Below are positions 10,161 to 18,562 of a DNA stretch of 64,000 nucleotides, in pieces. The notes below the pieces were generated by a model. The model saw nothing but the letters and a program-made list of their open reading frames with translations. It had not been told where the DNA came from and did not search any database. The DNA lies in assembly GCF_000971335.1 (NCBI RefSeq), contig NZ_JZJL01000019.1:1-64000 (forward strand), read 5' to 3'. The translations under genes were made by a program, and so were the position numbers. This DNA comes from Chromobacterium vaccinii. GTDB lineage: Bacteria > Pseudomonadota > Gammaproteobacteria > Burkholderiales > Chromobacteriaceae. The stretch's first letter is position 1; each line of letters starts with the position of its first letter.

Positions 10161-12008
10161 ATGAACCGCTACCCTCTCTGGAAATACCTCGTCATCGTGG
10201 TGGCGCTGATCATCTCGGCAATCTACACGCTGCCCAATTTCTACGGCGAGACCCCCGCGGTGCAGGTCTCCAGCTCGCGCCAGTCGATTCCGGTGGACTC
10301 CGCCGTGATGGGGCGCGTGGAAGACGCGCTCAAGTCGCAGAACATCAGCCCCGACGGCGTCTTTCTCGACGCCAACAGCCTGAAGGTCCGCTTCAAGGAT
10401 ACCGACACCCAGCTGAAGGCGCGCGACGCCATCCAGCACGCGCTGGGCGACAACTACATCATCGCGCTGAACCTGCTGCCCGCCTCCCCGTCCTGGCTGA
10501 CGGCGCTGCACGCCAACCCGATGTTCCTGGGCCTAGACCTGCGCGGCGGCGTGCACTTCCTGCTGGAAGTGGACATGCAAGCCGCCACCGACAAGGCGAT
10601 GGAACGCTACGCCGGCGATCTGCGCCGCGAGCTGAAGAACAAGCAAGTGCGCTACGGCAACATCAAGCGCAACGGCAACACGCTGGAAGTGCAGCTGCGT
10701 GACGAAGACACGCTGAAGTCGGCCCAGGACGTGGCCTATCGCATGCTGCCCAGCCTGGCGGTCCGCACCGACGACGCCGCCAACAAGCTGCTGCTGACGC
10801 TGAAGCCGGAAGAGATCACCAAGATCCAGAACGACGCGGTCAAGCAGAACATCACCACGCTGCACAACCGCGTGAACGAGCTGGGCACCACCGAGCCCAT
10901 CATCCAGCAGGCCGGCCCGAACCGCATCGTGGTGCAGCTGCCCGGCATCCAGGACACCGCCCGCGCCAAGGACATCATCGGCCGCACCGCCACGCTGGAA
11001 GTGCACATGGTCGAGGACGACCAGGGCAAGGTCGCCGAGGCGCTGGCCGGCAACGTGCCCGCAGGCTACGAGCTGCTGGACGAAGCCACCTCCCGCGGCC
11101 AGAGCAAGATCCTGCTCAAGAGCGACGTGGAGCTGACCGGCGACAATATCAATGACGCCCAGCCGAGCTTCGACCAGTTCGGCGCGCCCGCCGTCAGCAT
11201 CAACCTGGACAGCACCGGCGCCGCCATCTTCCGCCAGCTGACCGCTGAAAACGTCGGCAAGCGCATGGCGATGGTGCTGGTGGAAAAAGGCCGCAAGGAA
11301 GTGGTCACCGCGCCGGTGATCCGCACCGAGATCGGCGGCGGCCGCGTGGAAATCTCCGGCAGCATGAACAGCGCCGAAGCCAACGACACCGCCCTCTTGC
11401 TGCGCGCCGGCTCCCTGGCCGCGCCGATGAACATCATCGAAGAGCGCACCATCGGACCGAGCCTGGGCAAGGAAAACATCGAGAAGGGCTTCCACGCCAC
11501 GCTGTGGGGCTTCGCCGCCATCGCAGCGTTCATGGTGCTCTACTACGGCCTGTTCGGCGTGTTCTCCGCGTTGTCGCTGGCGATCAACGTGTTCCTGCTG
11601 ATCGCGTTGCTGTCGATGCTGCAGGCCACGCTGACCCTGCCCGGCATCGCGGCCATCGCGCTGGCGCTGGGCATGGCCATCGACGCCAACGTGCTGATCA
11701 ACGAGCGCATCCGCGAGGAGTTGCGCAACGGCATGCCGCCGCACTCTGCGATCCACTCCGGCTACGACCACGCCTGGCACACCATCCTGGACTCCAACGT
11801 CACCACGCTGATCGCCGGCCTGGCGCTGATGATCTTCGGCTCCGGCCCGGTGCGCGGCTTCGCCATCGTCCACTGCCTGGGCATCATGACCTCGATGTTC
11901 TCGGCGGTGCTGGTGTCGCGCGGCCTGGTGCACCTGTGGTACGGCCGTCGCCGCAAACTGACCTCGCTGGCCATCGGCCAGGTGTGGAAACCGGAAAACA
12001 AGGGCTAA
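10161..12008 (+). CDS. secD: Protein translocase subunit SecD
   Basis: 615 residues. With SecF it forms the proton-driven RND-type motor that helps pull proteins across the inner membrane. There is an N-terminal membrane helix (YLVIVVALIISAIYTLP), the DLRGGVHFLLEVD signature at about residues 125-137, a large periplasmic domain, and a C-terminal block of about five membrane helices including ALALGMAIDANVLINERIREE, which holds the conserved proton-path aspartate. Confidence 0.97.
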   Translation: MNRYPLWKYLVIVVALIISAIYTLPNFYGETPAVQVSSSRQSIPVDSAVMGRVEDALKSQNISPDGVFLDANSLKVRFKDTDTQLKARDAIQHALGDNYIIALNLLPASPSWLTALHANPMFLGLDLRGGVHFLLEVDMQAATDKAMERYAGDLRRELKNKQVRYGNIKRNGNTLEVQLRDEDTLKSAQDVAYRMLPSLAVRTDDAANKLLLTLKPEEITKIQNDAVKQNITTLHNRVNELGTTEPIIQQAGPNRIVVQLPGIQDTARAKDIIGRTATLEVHMVEDDQGKVAEALAGNVPAGYELLDEATSRGQSKILLKSDVELTGDNINDAQPSFDQFGAPAVSINLDSTGAAIFRQLTAENVGKRMAMVLVEKGRKEVVTAPVIRTEIGGGRVEISGSMNSAEANDTALLLRAGSLAAPMNIIEERTIGPSLGKENIEKGFHATLWGFAAIAAFMVLYYGLFGVFSALSLAINVFLLIALLSMLQATLTLPGIAAIALALGMAIDANVLINERIREELRNGMPPHSAIHSGYDHAWHTILDSNVTTLIAGLALMIFGSGPVRGFAIVHCLGIMTSMFSAVLVSRGLVHLWYGRRRKLTSLAIGQVWKPENKG

Positions 12009-12011
12009 ACC

Positions 12012-12947
12012 ATGGAGCTTTTCCGCATCAAACGGGACATCCCGTTCATGAGCTACGGCCGGCTCACCACCGCGATCTCGCTGGTGACCTTCGTGCTCGC
12101 CGTGTTCTTCCTGGCCACCCGCGGCCTGAACTTCAGCGTGGAGTTCACCGGCGGCACCGTGCTGGAGCTGCAATACCAGCAGTCGGCCAACCTGGACCAG
12201 ATCCGCGAGAAGGTGGACGCGCTGAAACTGGGCGAATCCACGGTGCAGAACCTGGGCACCAGCCGCGACGTGATGATCCGCCTGCCGAACAAGCCGGGCA
12301 CCAGCACCGCCCAGCTGTCCGACAAGGTGATGGGCCAGCTCAAAGCCGCCGATCCCACCGTGCAGCTGCGCAAGGTTGACTTCGTCGGCCCCAGCGTCGG
12401 CGAGGAGCTGGTCTCCCACGGCCTGACCGCGGTGATCCTGGTCTGCGTGGGCATCATGCTCTATCTGGCCATCCGCTTCGAATGGCGCTTCGCCGTCGCG
12501 GCCATCATCGCCAACATGCACGACGTGGTGATCATCCTTGGCTGCTTCGCCTTCTTCCGCTGGGAGTTCTCGCTGACCGTGCTGGCCGGCATCCTGGCGG
12601 TGCTGGGCTACTCGGTGAACGAATCGGTGGTGGTGTTCGACCGGATCCGCGAAAACTTCCGCAAGCCGGGCATGCGCGGCCACGCGGTGGCCGAAGTGAT
12701 CGACAATGCCATCACCTCCACCATGAGCCGGACCATCATCACCCACTTCTCCACCGAGATGATGGTGGTGTCGATGCTGGTGTTCGGCGGCCCGGCGCTG
12801 CATGGCTTCGCGATGGCGCTGACCATCGGCATCGTGTTCGGCATCTACTCGTCGGTGCTGGTGGCCAGCCCGATCGCGCTGTGGCTGGGCGTGAAGCGCG
12901 AGCACATGATCAAGCCGGTGAAACAAAAAGAGGAAGCGGTGGTCTGA
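12012..12947 (+). CDS. secF: Protein translocase subunit SecF
   Basis: 311 residues, starting three bases after the secD stop, so translation is probably coupled. It has an N-terminal membrane helix, the periplasmic FTGGTVLEL signature and about five C-terminal helices with GYSVNESVVVFDRIRENFR. Partner of SecD. Confidence 0.97.
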   Translation: MELFRIKRDIPFMSYGRLTTAISLVTFVLAVFFLATRGLNFSVEFTGGTVLELQYQQSANLDQIREKVDALKLGESTVQNLGTSRDVMIRLPNKPGTSTAQLSDKVMGQLKAADPTVQLRKVDFVGPSVGEELVSHGLTAVILVCVGIMLYLAIRFEWRFAVAAIIANMHDVVIILGCFAFFRWEFSLTVLAGILAVLGYSVNESVVVFDRIRENFRKPGMRGHAVAEVIDNAITSTMSRTIITHFSTEMMVVSMLVFGGPALHGFAMALTIGIVFGIYSSVLVASPIALWLGVKREHMIKPVKQKEEAVV

Positions 12948-12964
12948 TCATCGCCTTCTGAACG

Positions 12965-12987
12965 ACTGGCCGGCTTGTCCGGCCAGT
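12965..12987 (+). terminator. Hairpin after secF
   Basis: A 9-bp perfect stem (12965-12973 with 12979-12987) 17 bases after the secF stop. The T tract is short (TTT), so termination strength is uncertain. Confidence 0.55.
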
Positions 12988-13021
12988 TTCGCGTCTGCCC
13001 ACCTAGCTCATAACGGAAATC

Positions 13022-13666
13022 ATGGAAGCCATCACGTTTCTGATCGACTTCATCCTGCACATCGACGCCCACCTGACCCAACTGGTGGCCGCCTACGGTC
13101 CCTGGATCTACGCCATCCTGTTCCTGATCGTGTTCTGCGAAACCGGCCTGGTGGTCACGCCCTTCCTGCCCGGCGACTCGCTGCTGTTCGTCGCCGGCGC
13201 GCTGGCGGCCATGGGCCAGATGAACCCGCACCTGCTGGTCATCCTGCTGATCGTCGCCGCCATCCTGGGCGACGCCACCAACTACGCCATCGGCCGCAAT
13301 GTCGGCATGCGGCTGTTCGAGATGTTCCCGCGCATCCTCAAACCACAGTACCTGGACAAGACCCACGCCTTCTACGAGCGCCACGGCGGCAAGACCATCA
13401 TCTTCGCCCGCTTCGTGCCCATCGTGCGCACCTTCGCGCCCTTCGTGGCCGGCATCGGCAAGATGCACTACCCGCAGTTCCTGCGCTACAACGTGGTGGG
13501 CGCCGTCGCCTGGGTGGTCGGCTTCACCTACGCCGGCTATTTCTTCGGCAACCTGCCCTTCGTGCGCAAGAATCTGGAATTGCTGATCTTCGGCATCATC
13601 TTCGTATCGTTCTTGCCGGGGCTGATCGAAATCTGGCGCCACAAGCGCGCGGCCGCCCGCGGCTGA
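13022..13666 (+). CDS. DedA/VTT-domain inner-membrane protein
   Basis: 214 residues, hydrophobic with several membrane segments. The DedA hallmarks are present: acidic residue plus [25 protein letters not shown] and the two-arginine motif [21 protein letters not shown]. Members of the family support undecaprenyl-phosphate or phospholipid translocation and membrane-potential homeostasis; the exact substrate cannot be told here. It sits between terminators and is probably a single-gene unit. Confidence 0.9.
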   Translation: MEAITFLIDFILHIDAHLTQLVAAYGPWIYAILFLIVFCETGLVVTPFLPGDSLLFVAGALAAMGQMNPHLLVILLIVAAILGDATNYAIGRNVGMRLFEMFPRILKPQYLDKTHAFYERHGGKTIIFARFVPIVRTFAPFVAGIGKMHYPQFLRYNVVGAVAWVVGFTYAGYFFGNLPFVRKNLELLIFGIIFVSFLPGLIEIWRHKRAAARG

Positions 13667-13683
13667 TCCGTAGTAGAATCGAC

Positions 13684-13704
13684 AAGGCCGCTTCGCGCGG
13701 CCTT
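13684..13704 (+). terminator. Rho-independent terminator after the DedA gene
   Basis: An 8-bp stem (13684-13691 with 13697-13704) followed by TTGTTTTG. It separates the DedA gene from mutL. Confidence 0.8.
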
Positions 13705-13734
13705 TTGTTTTGACACCACGCCCAAACGCCGCCC

Positions 13735-15630
13735 ATGACACGCATCCAACGCCTGCCCGACCACCTCGTCAACCAGATCGCCGCCGGCGAGGTGGTGGAA
13801 CGCCCCGCCTCCGCGCTGAAGGAAATGCTGGAAAACAGCCTGGACGCCGGCTCGACGCGGATCAGCGTGGACCTGGCCCAGGGCGGCATCAAGCTGATCC
13901 GGGTGACGGACAACGGCGCCGGCATCGCCGCCGACGACCTGCCGCTGGCGCTGGACCGCCACGCCACCAGCAAGATCGCCTCGCTGGACGATCTGGAATC
14001 GGTATCCACGCTGGGCTTCCGCGGCGAGGGCCTGGCCAGCGTGGCGTCCGTGTCGCGGCTGACGTTGGTGAGCCGGCCGCAGGACGCCGACCACGCCCAC
14101 CAGATCATCGCGATAGACGGCACGCTGCACCCGGTGGAGCCGGCCGCTCATCCGCACGGCACCAGCGTGGAAGTGGTGGACCTGTACTTCAACACCCCGG
14201 CTCGGCGCAAATTCCTGAAGAGCGAGAACACCGAGTACGCGCACTGCGCGGCCACTTTCGAACGCATCGCACTGGCGCACCCGGACGTGGAGTTCCTGCT
14301 GCGCCACAACGGCAAGGTGGCGTGGCGGCTGCCCTCGCAAAGCGCCGAGGACCGCGTGGCCGCGCTACTGGGCAAGGACTTCGTCGCCGCCGCGATCCCG
14401 CTGGACAGCCAGGCCGGCCCGCTGGCGCTGACCGGCTTCGTCGCCTCGCCCACGTATTCCAAGGCCAGCCGCGACGCCCAGTACTTCTACGTCAACGGCC
14501 GCTTCGTCCGCGACAAGACCGCCCAGCACGCGCTGCGCCAGGCCTACCGCGACGTGCTGCACCATGACCGCCATCCCGCCTACGCGCTGTTCTTCCAGCT
14601 TGAGCCGTCCGGCGTGGATGTCAACGTGCACCCGACCAAGATCGAAGTCCGCTTCCGCGAAAGCCAGGCGGTGCACCAGTTCCTGTTCCACTGCGTGCAC
14701 AAGGCATTGGCCGGCACCAGCGCCGGCGCCGCGCCGACGGTTCAGGTGGAAGGCGCGGAACCGGCCGCTCCGCAGCTGCCGCGCGGCGCGTCGGCGCCGC
14801 TGTTCGCCAGCGCCTCGCCCCGGCCGGCATCATCCGGCATGCCGGCGCCGCAGCCTTTCCAGTATCAGCAGCAGTCCATCCCGCTGAACGTCGCACGCGA
14901 GGCGGTGGGCGTTTACGACAAGATGTTCGGCGGCCTGCGCGAGGAAGAGCGGGCGCTATCGCGCGCCGAGCCGGCCATGCCCTCCCCTGCCGCGCCGCTG
15001 CCTCATCCGGCGGTGCTGGCGATGCCCGCCCACGACGAAAACGGCATCCCGCCGCTGGGCTTCGCGCTGGCCCAGCTGCACGGCGTCTACATCCTCAGCC
15101 AGTGCGCCGAAGGGCTGATCCTGGTGGACATGCACGCCGCCCATGAGCGCATCGTCTACGAACGGCTGAAAACCGCGCTGGAAGCCGACTCCATCCCGCT
15201 GCAGCCGCTGCTGCTGCCGGTATCCTTCGCCGCCGACCGGATGGAAGTGGCCACCGCCCACGAGCATGGCGAGGAGATGAAACGGCTGGGCGTGGAGCTG
15301 GCGCCGCTGTCGCCGACCCAGATCGCCGTGCGCGGCGTGCCGGTGTGGCTGAAGGATGGCGATCCGGTGGACCTGGCTCGCGCGGTGCTGAAGGACGTGC
15401 GCGAGTTCGGCCTGACCCAGGTGCTGACCGAGCGCCGCAACGAACTCTTGGCCACCATGGCCTGCCACGGCGCGGTGCGCGCCAACCGCCAGTTGACCTT
15501 GCCGGAAATGAACGCGCTGCTGCGCGACATGGAAGCCACCGAGCGCTCCGGCCAATGCAACCACGGCCGCCCCACCTGGAGCCGGCTGACCATGCGCGAC
15601 CTGGACAAGCTGTTCATGCGCGGCCAGTAA
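13735..15630 (+). CDS. mutL: DNA mismatch repair protein MutL
   Basis: 631 residues. The N-terminal GHKL ATPase shows NQIAAGEVVERPASALKE, DNGAGI and GFRGEGLASVASV; a proline/alanine-rich linker spans about residues 335-420; the C-terminal dimerisation domain follows. At about residue 464 the motif D-M-H-A-A-H-E-x4-E matches the metal-binding endonuclease site D-Q-H-A-x2-E-x4-E with Q replaced by M, so this MutL is probably a nicking endonuclease, as in bacteria that lack MutH. The N-terminal ATP site is intact. Confidence 0.97.
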   Translation: MTRIQRLPDHLVNQIAAGEVVERPASALKEMLENSLDAGSTRISVDLAQGGIKLIRVTDNGAGIAADDLPLALDRHATSKIASLDDLESVSTLGFRGEGLASVASVSRLTLVSRPQDADHAHQIIAIDGTLHPVEPAAHPHGTSVEVVDLYFNTPARRKFLKSENTEYAHCAATFERIALAHPDVEFLLRHNGKVAWRLPSQSAEDRVAALLGKDFVAAAIPLDSQAGPLALTGFVASPTYSKASRDAQYFYVNGRFVRDKTAQHALRQAYRDVLHHDRHPAYALFFQLEPSGVDVNVHPTKIEVRFRESQAVHQFLFHCVHKALAGTSAGAAPTVQVEGAEPAAPQLPRGASAPLFASASPRPASSGMPAPQPFQYQQQSIPLNVAREAVGVYDKMFGGLREEERALSRAEPAMPSPAAPLPHPAVLAMPAHDENGIPPLGFALAQLHGVYILSQCAEGLILVDMHAAHERIVYERLKTALEADSIPLQPLLLPVSFAADRMEVATAHEHGEEMKRLGVELAPLSPTQIAVRGVPVWLKDGDPVDLARAVLKDVREFGLTQVLTERRNELLATMACHGAVRANRQLTLPEMNALLRDMEATERSGQCNHGRPTWSRLTMRDLDKLFMRGQ

Positions 15631-15706
15631 TCGCATCCTTGCTCACCCATAGAATGCCCAGACCAGCATTGATCCCGACGCGACGCGGCACGCTCGCCAA
15701 ACACCG

Positions 15707-16525
15707 ATGAGAGTCAGCGTATTGGTGGAAAATCATAGCCACCGGCCGGCCCTGCAGGCAGAAGCGGGCCTGTCGCTATGGATAGAGCACAACGGCCACC
15801 GCGTGCTGTTCGACACCGGACGCAGCGGCCTGCTGCTGGATAACGCCGCAAAGATGGGCGTTGATCTGTCCACGCTCAGCCATCTGGTGCTGTCCCACGG
15901 CCATTACGACCACAGCGGCGGCCTATCCGCGCTGCCCCCCATCCTGCCGGCGGACAAGCGGCCGCAGCTGATCGCGCATCCGCACGCCTTGCTGCCGCGC
16001 GCCGCCATGCTGGGCCCGTGGCGGCTGCGGCGACTCGGCATTCCGGCTATCCCGGCCGATATGGAGAATCGCTTCGATCTTCAGCTGCACCGCGAGCCTT
16101 ACCCTTTCGCCGACGGCTTCGTGTTTCTCGGCCGCATTCCGCGCCGCACTTACCGCGAAGGCCGGCGCGCCATGGGCCGGCTGTGGCCGCAAACCCGCCG
16201 CAGCGCGCCGGACCAGGTGGAAGACGACTCCGCGCTGGTCTGCCGCACGGAGAAAGGCCTGATCATCTTCAGCGGCTGCGCCCACTCCGGCATCCGCCAC
16301 ACCGTCGATTACGCGATGGAAGTTTGCGGTGACAGCCGCGTGCGGGCGGTGATAGGCGGCTTCCACCTGCGCAGCTCCGGCCCGCTGCGTCTGCTGAATG
16401 TCCGCCGCTATTTCCAGTCCCAGGCCGGCACCCAGCTCTTCGCCTGCCATTGCAGCGGCTACGCCCGCCACTTCCTGCCCAGGCAGACAAATATCGCCGT
16501 CGGCAATCGGCTGATCTTCGACTGA
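15707..16525 (+). CDS. MBL-fold metallo-hydrolase
   Basis: 272 residues. The metallo-beta-lactamase metal motif reads LSHGHYDHSGG (H-x-H-x-D-H at about residue 64), with further ligands near GCAHSGI and at the C-terminal HCSGYARHF. Overall arrangement resembles the small archaeal/bacterial family annotated as dihydropterin-aminobenzene phosphate synthase-like proteins, which is not a proof of that activity. No signal peptide. It begins 76 bases after mutL and may be read from the same transcript. Confidence 0.82.
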   Translation: MRVSVLVENHSHRPALQAEAGLSLWIEHNGHRVLFDTGRSGLLLDNAAKMGVDLSTLSHLVLSHGHYDHSGGLSALPPILPADKRPQLIAHPHALLPRAAMLGPWRLRRLGIPAIPADMENRFDLQLHREPYPFADGFVFLGRIPRRTYREGRRAMGRLWPQTRRSAPDQVEDDSALVCRTEKGLIIFSGCAHSGIRHTVDYAMEVCGDSRVRAVIGGFHLRSSGPLRLLNVRRYFQSQAGTQLFACHCSGYARHFLPRQTNIAVGNRLIFD

Positions 16526-16679
16526 GTCCTCCCGGCTTCCGCGCTGCGCCGCCCCGCAAGCCAGGCATGGCATGGATCCGCGGGGCCCCGCGCCGGCCGC
16601 CCTTCACAAACCGGCCCCCTCCGCGTCCCTGCGAATGAACGCCGCGCGCCCCGCCGGCCCCAGACTGAAGGAGCGGAAC

Positions 16680-17552
16680 ATGCAATTCAACGACACCGCC
16701 AAGCGAGACGCGCTGAACGCCTTTGCCCAACTGCCGCCAGCGGTCAGGGAGCAGATCCAGTTCAGCTCGGTCAGGCTGAGCAATGACCGCTTCACCGGCT
16801 CGGGCGTGCTGGTCATCGACGCCAACCAGATCCAGGGCATCGTCACCGCCAAGCACAATCTGTGCGTGCGCGCCAACATCGCCACTCCGACGGCTTGGAA
16901 CGAAGACCAGGTCGCCAATCTGATCACCGGCTTTCTAGACGGCCTGAAAGTCGGCTACGACTACCCCGCCACCGCGCCGGACAACACCCGCCAGCCGTTG
17001 CCGGCGAAAGAACAAAGGCTGGACTCGGAGAGCAGCGACATCGAATTCCGCAACGGCCACGGCCGCTGGGACTACGACCTGATGTTCATCTCTTTCAAAG
17101 CCAAGCTGCCGATACGCGACTACATCGCCGCCAGCCCGCTGCACCGCGTGGCCTACGGCAACAGCGACCTGGCCTTCTACCGCCAGGACCCGACCGGCAA
17201 GGGCGTGTTCGTCACCGGCTTCGGCGACGTGCTGAACGCCCAGGGCGGCCAGCTCAACATGTCCCACCCTTTCCAGGTCCGCAACGCCGCCATCGCGTCC
17301 CGCCAGGCCCAGGTGCTGCGCCAAAGCCGTCCCGACCTCTACTTCACCGACGTGCTGATCGCCGAGGCATCCAACAACAGCAGCACCGCCACCGGCGATT
17401 CCGGCGGACCGGCATTCCACGTCAACGGCAGCCGGGTCTACCTGATGGGCGCGACGCTGGGTGCCAACTTCCTGCCCGACCGGCTGCCGCCCGACAAACC
17501 CATCATCAATAACGCGGCGACGGCGCTGTATGCCGGGGGGTATTTGTTCTGA
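16680..17552 (+). CDS. Trypsin-like serine protease without a recognisable signal peptide
   Basis: 290 residues from the ATG at 16680, which follows GAAGGAGCGG. All three members of a chymotrypsin-fold triad are recognisable: His59 in IVTAKHNL, Asp133 in WDYDLMFI and Ser241 in ATGDSGGPAF. The N-terminus (MQFNDTAKRDALNAFAQL) is not hydrophobic, so there is no Sec signal, no propeptide and no membrane anchor. An upstream in-frame extension exists but is arginine/proline-rich and has no ribosome-binding site. The protease may be cytoplasmic or leave the cell by a signal-less route; substrate unknown. Confidence 0.85.
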   Translation: MQFNDTAKRDALNAFAQLPPAVREQIQFSSVRLSNDRFTGSGVLVIDANQIQGIVTAKHNLCVRANIATPTAWNEDQVANLITGFLDGLKVGYDYPATAPDNTRQPLPAKEQRLDSESSDIEFRNGHGRWDYDLMFISFKAKLPIRDYIAASPLHRVAYGNSDLAFYRQDPTGKGVFVTGFGDVLNAQGGQLNMSHPFQVRNAAIASRQAQVLRQSRPDLYFTDVLIAEASNNSSTATGDSGGPAFHVNGSRVYLMGATLGANFLPDRLPPDKPIINNAATALYAGGYLF

Positions 17553-17591
17553 CCATATGACATCACGGGAAATCTTAAGCTGCGCTGGTTC

Positions 17592-17609
17592 AGCCTAACC
17601 TATGGCCCT
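17592..17609 (+). repeat. Truncated end of the palindromic repeat found at 17719 and 18300
   Basis: These 18 bases match the right end of the copy at 17828-17845 at all but two positions. It looks like the remnant of a third copy, of which only the outer inverted repeat survives. Confidence 0.5.
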
Positions 17610-17638
17610 TGTTAATAAATTCTTGATCCAAAAGAAAA

Positions 17639-17667
17639 CGGCGCATCGCCATTAAAGGGATGCGCCG
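17639..17667. terminator. Terminator-like hairpin after the serine protease
   Basis: A 9-bp perfect stem (17639-17647 with 17659-17667). On the minus strand it is followed by TTTTCTTTT, so it fits best a minus-strand transcript, but it lies 87 bases after the plus-strand protease gene and could serve both. Confidence 0.6.
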
Positions 17668-17718
17668 CTTATGTGATAGACAGTGTCAGCGCCATAGCAC
17701 TGATGATCTTGTACTAGA

Positions 17719-17845
17719 ACCGTAGCTTGGGATAAATGAAATGAAGCCCTACACTTACCGATAAAATTCATGATCCTATAAATATTGATCGCAATATATC
17801 ACGGTAAACGTTGGGCTTCGCAAGCTCAGCCCAACCTACGGCCCT
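17719..17845 (+). repeat. MITE-like palindromic repeat, copy A
   Basis: About 127 bases sharing most positions with 18300-18424 in the same orientation. It has outer inverted repeats (CCGTAGCTTGGG with CCCAACCTACGG) and inner ones (GAAGCCCTACACTTACCG with CGGTAAACGTTGGGCTTC), so the whole unit can fold as one long imperfect hairpin around an AT-rich centre. No coding potential. It is probably a non-autonomous mobile repeat. Confidence 0.75.
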
Positions 17846-17951
17846 AGACAGCTAGCACCCACCTATGGGATGCCAGCCGATCTACGACTACGCGCCTTCT
17901 ATCTCTGCCAATAAAGCAGCCATAAAGGCACGCCGATCAGTGATTTCATCA

Positions 17952-18215
17952 TCAAATCACACGTTCAAAGAGAGCGCCAAAGTTCTCAGATGGATCGGCA
18001 ATAAGTATACGTAGCAGATTTGTTAGTCGATCCTGCGCAGCCTTTGTGTATGTATGGAACTCAGGTAAGAGAAGCGCTCGAACCGCACTGGCTACACCGC
18101 TAGGACTGTTTACATCCAGCCCTTGAAGTTGTACGCAGCCAGCATCGTTCACAAAGTTTGCATCAAAAACCTTAAGCAAACTGAGCAAATCAAACATTTC
18201 TTTTTTTACTTTCAT
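17952..18215 (-). CDS. Small protein of unknown function
   Basis: 87 residues from the ATG at 18215, chosen because GGGGG lies five bases upstream; ATG 18218 and TTG 18227 are alternatives. I do not recognise the family. The protein looks soluble and mostly helical (LLSLLKVFDANFVNDAG, AAQDRLTNLLRILIA), without signal peptide. It is lower in GC than its surroundings and lies between two copies of a palindromic repeat, which suggests that it was acquired or is a passenger of repeat-associated rearrangement. Confidence 0.55.
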   Translation of the reverse strand: MKVKKEMFDLLSLLKVFDANFVNDAGCVQLQGLDVNSPSGVASAVRALLLPEFHTYTKAAQDRLTNLLRILIADPSENFGALFERVI

Positions 18216-18299
18216 CATTGCCCCCAAATTGGGAATGCCGTGTTTACCTGGCTATTCTTAAACCAAACCTGCGCCGAGTACGATTGACCATAAGTCAGG

Positions 18300-18424
18300 A
18301 CCGTAGGTTGGGCTAAATTAAATGAAGCCCAACGTTTACCAATAAAATACGACCCCATAAATATCGATCACCATATATCGCGATAAACATCGGGCTTCGC
18401 AAGCCCAGCCCAACTTGCGATCCT
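18300..18424 (+). repeat. MITE-like palindromic repeat, copy B
   Basis: About 125 bases, same orientation as 17719-17845. The inner inverted repeat GAAGCCCAACGTTTACC pairs imperfectly with CGATAAACATCGGGCTTC; the outer CCGTAGGTTGGGCT pairs with AGCCCAACTTGCGA. Together with copy A it brackets the small gene at 17952-18215. Confidence 0.75.
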
Positions 18425-18504
18425 AAAAGCTCATATCTTGGAAATCAGCATAATACAGCAAACAAACCAGCAGTTATGCTACAGCGGACAAGCAGTAAAT
18501 AAAT

Positions 18505-18534
18505 AGCCCGAGCACGCTCACGCATGCCCGGGCT
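18505..18534 (-). terminator. Terminator after puuB
   Basis: A 10-bp stem with one mismatch (18505-18514 with 18525-18534), followed on the minus strand by an AT-rich stretch. It lies 28 bases after the puuB stop codon. Confidence 0.6.
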
Positions 18535-18562
18535 TCAAACATAACGCCTACGCCGGCGCTGT

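Noticed and set aside
10533..12926. A 797-codon frame on the minus strand opposite to secD and secF
   Set aside because: Composition (His/Gln/Arg-rich, no hydrophobic core) is that of an antisense artefact; secD and secF are certain.
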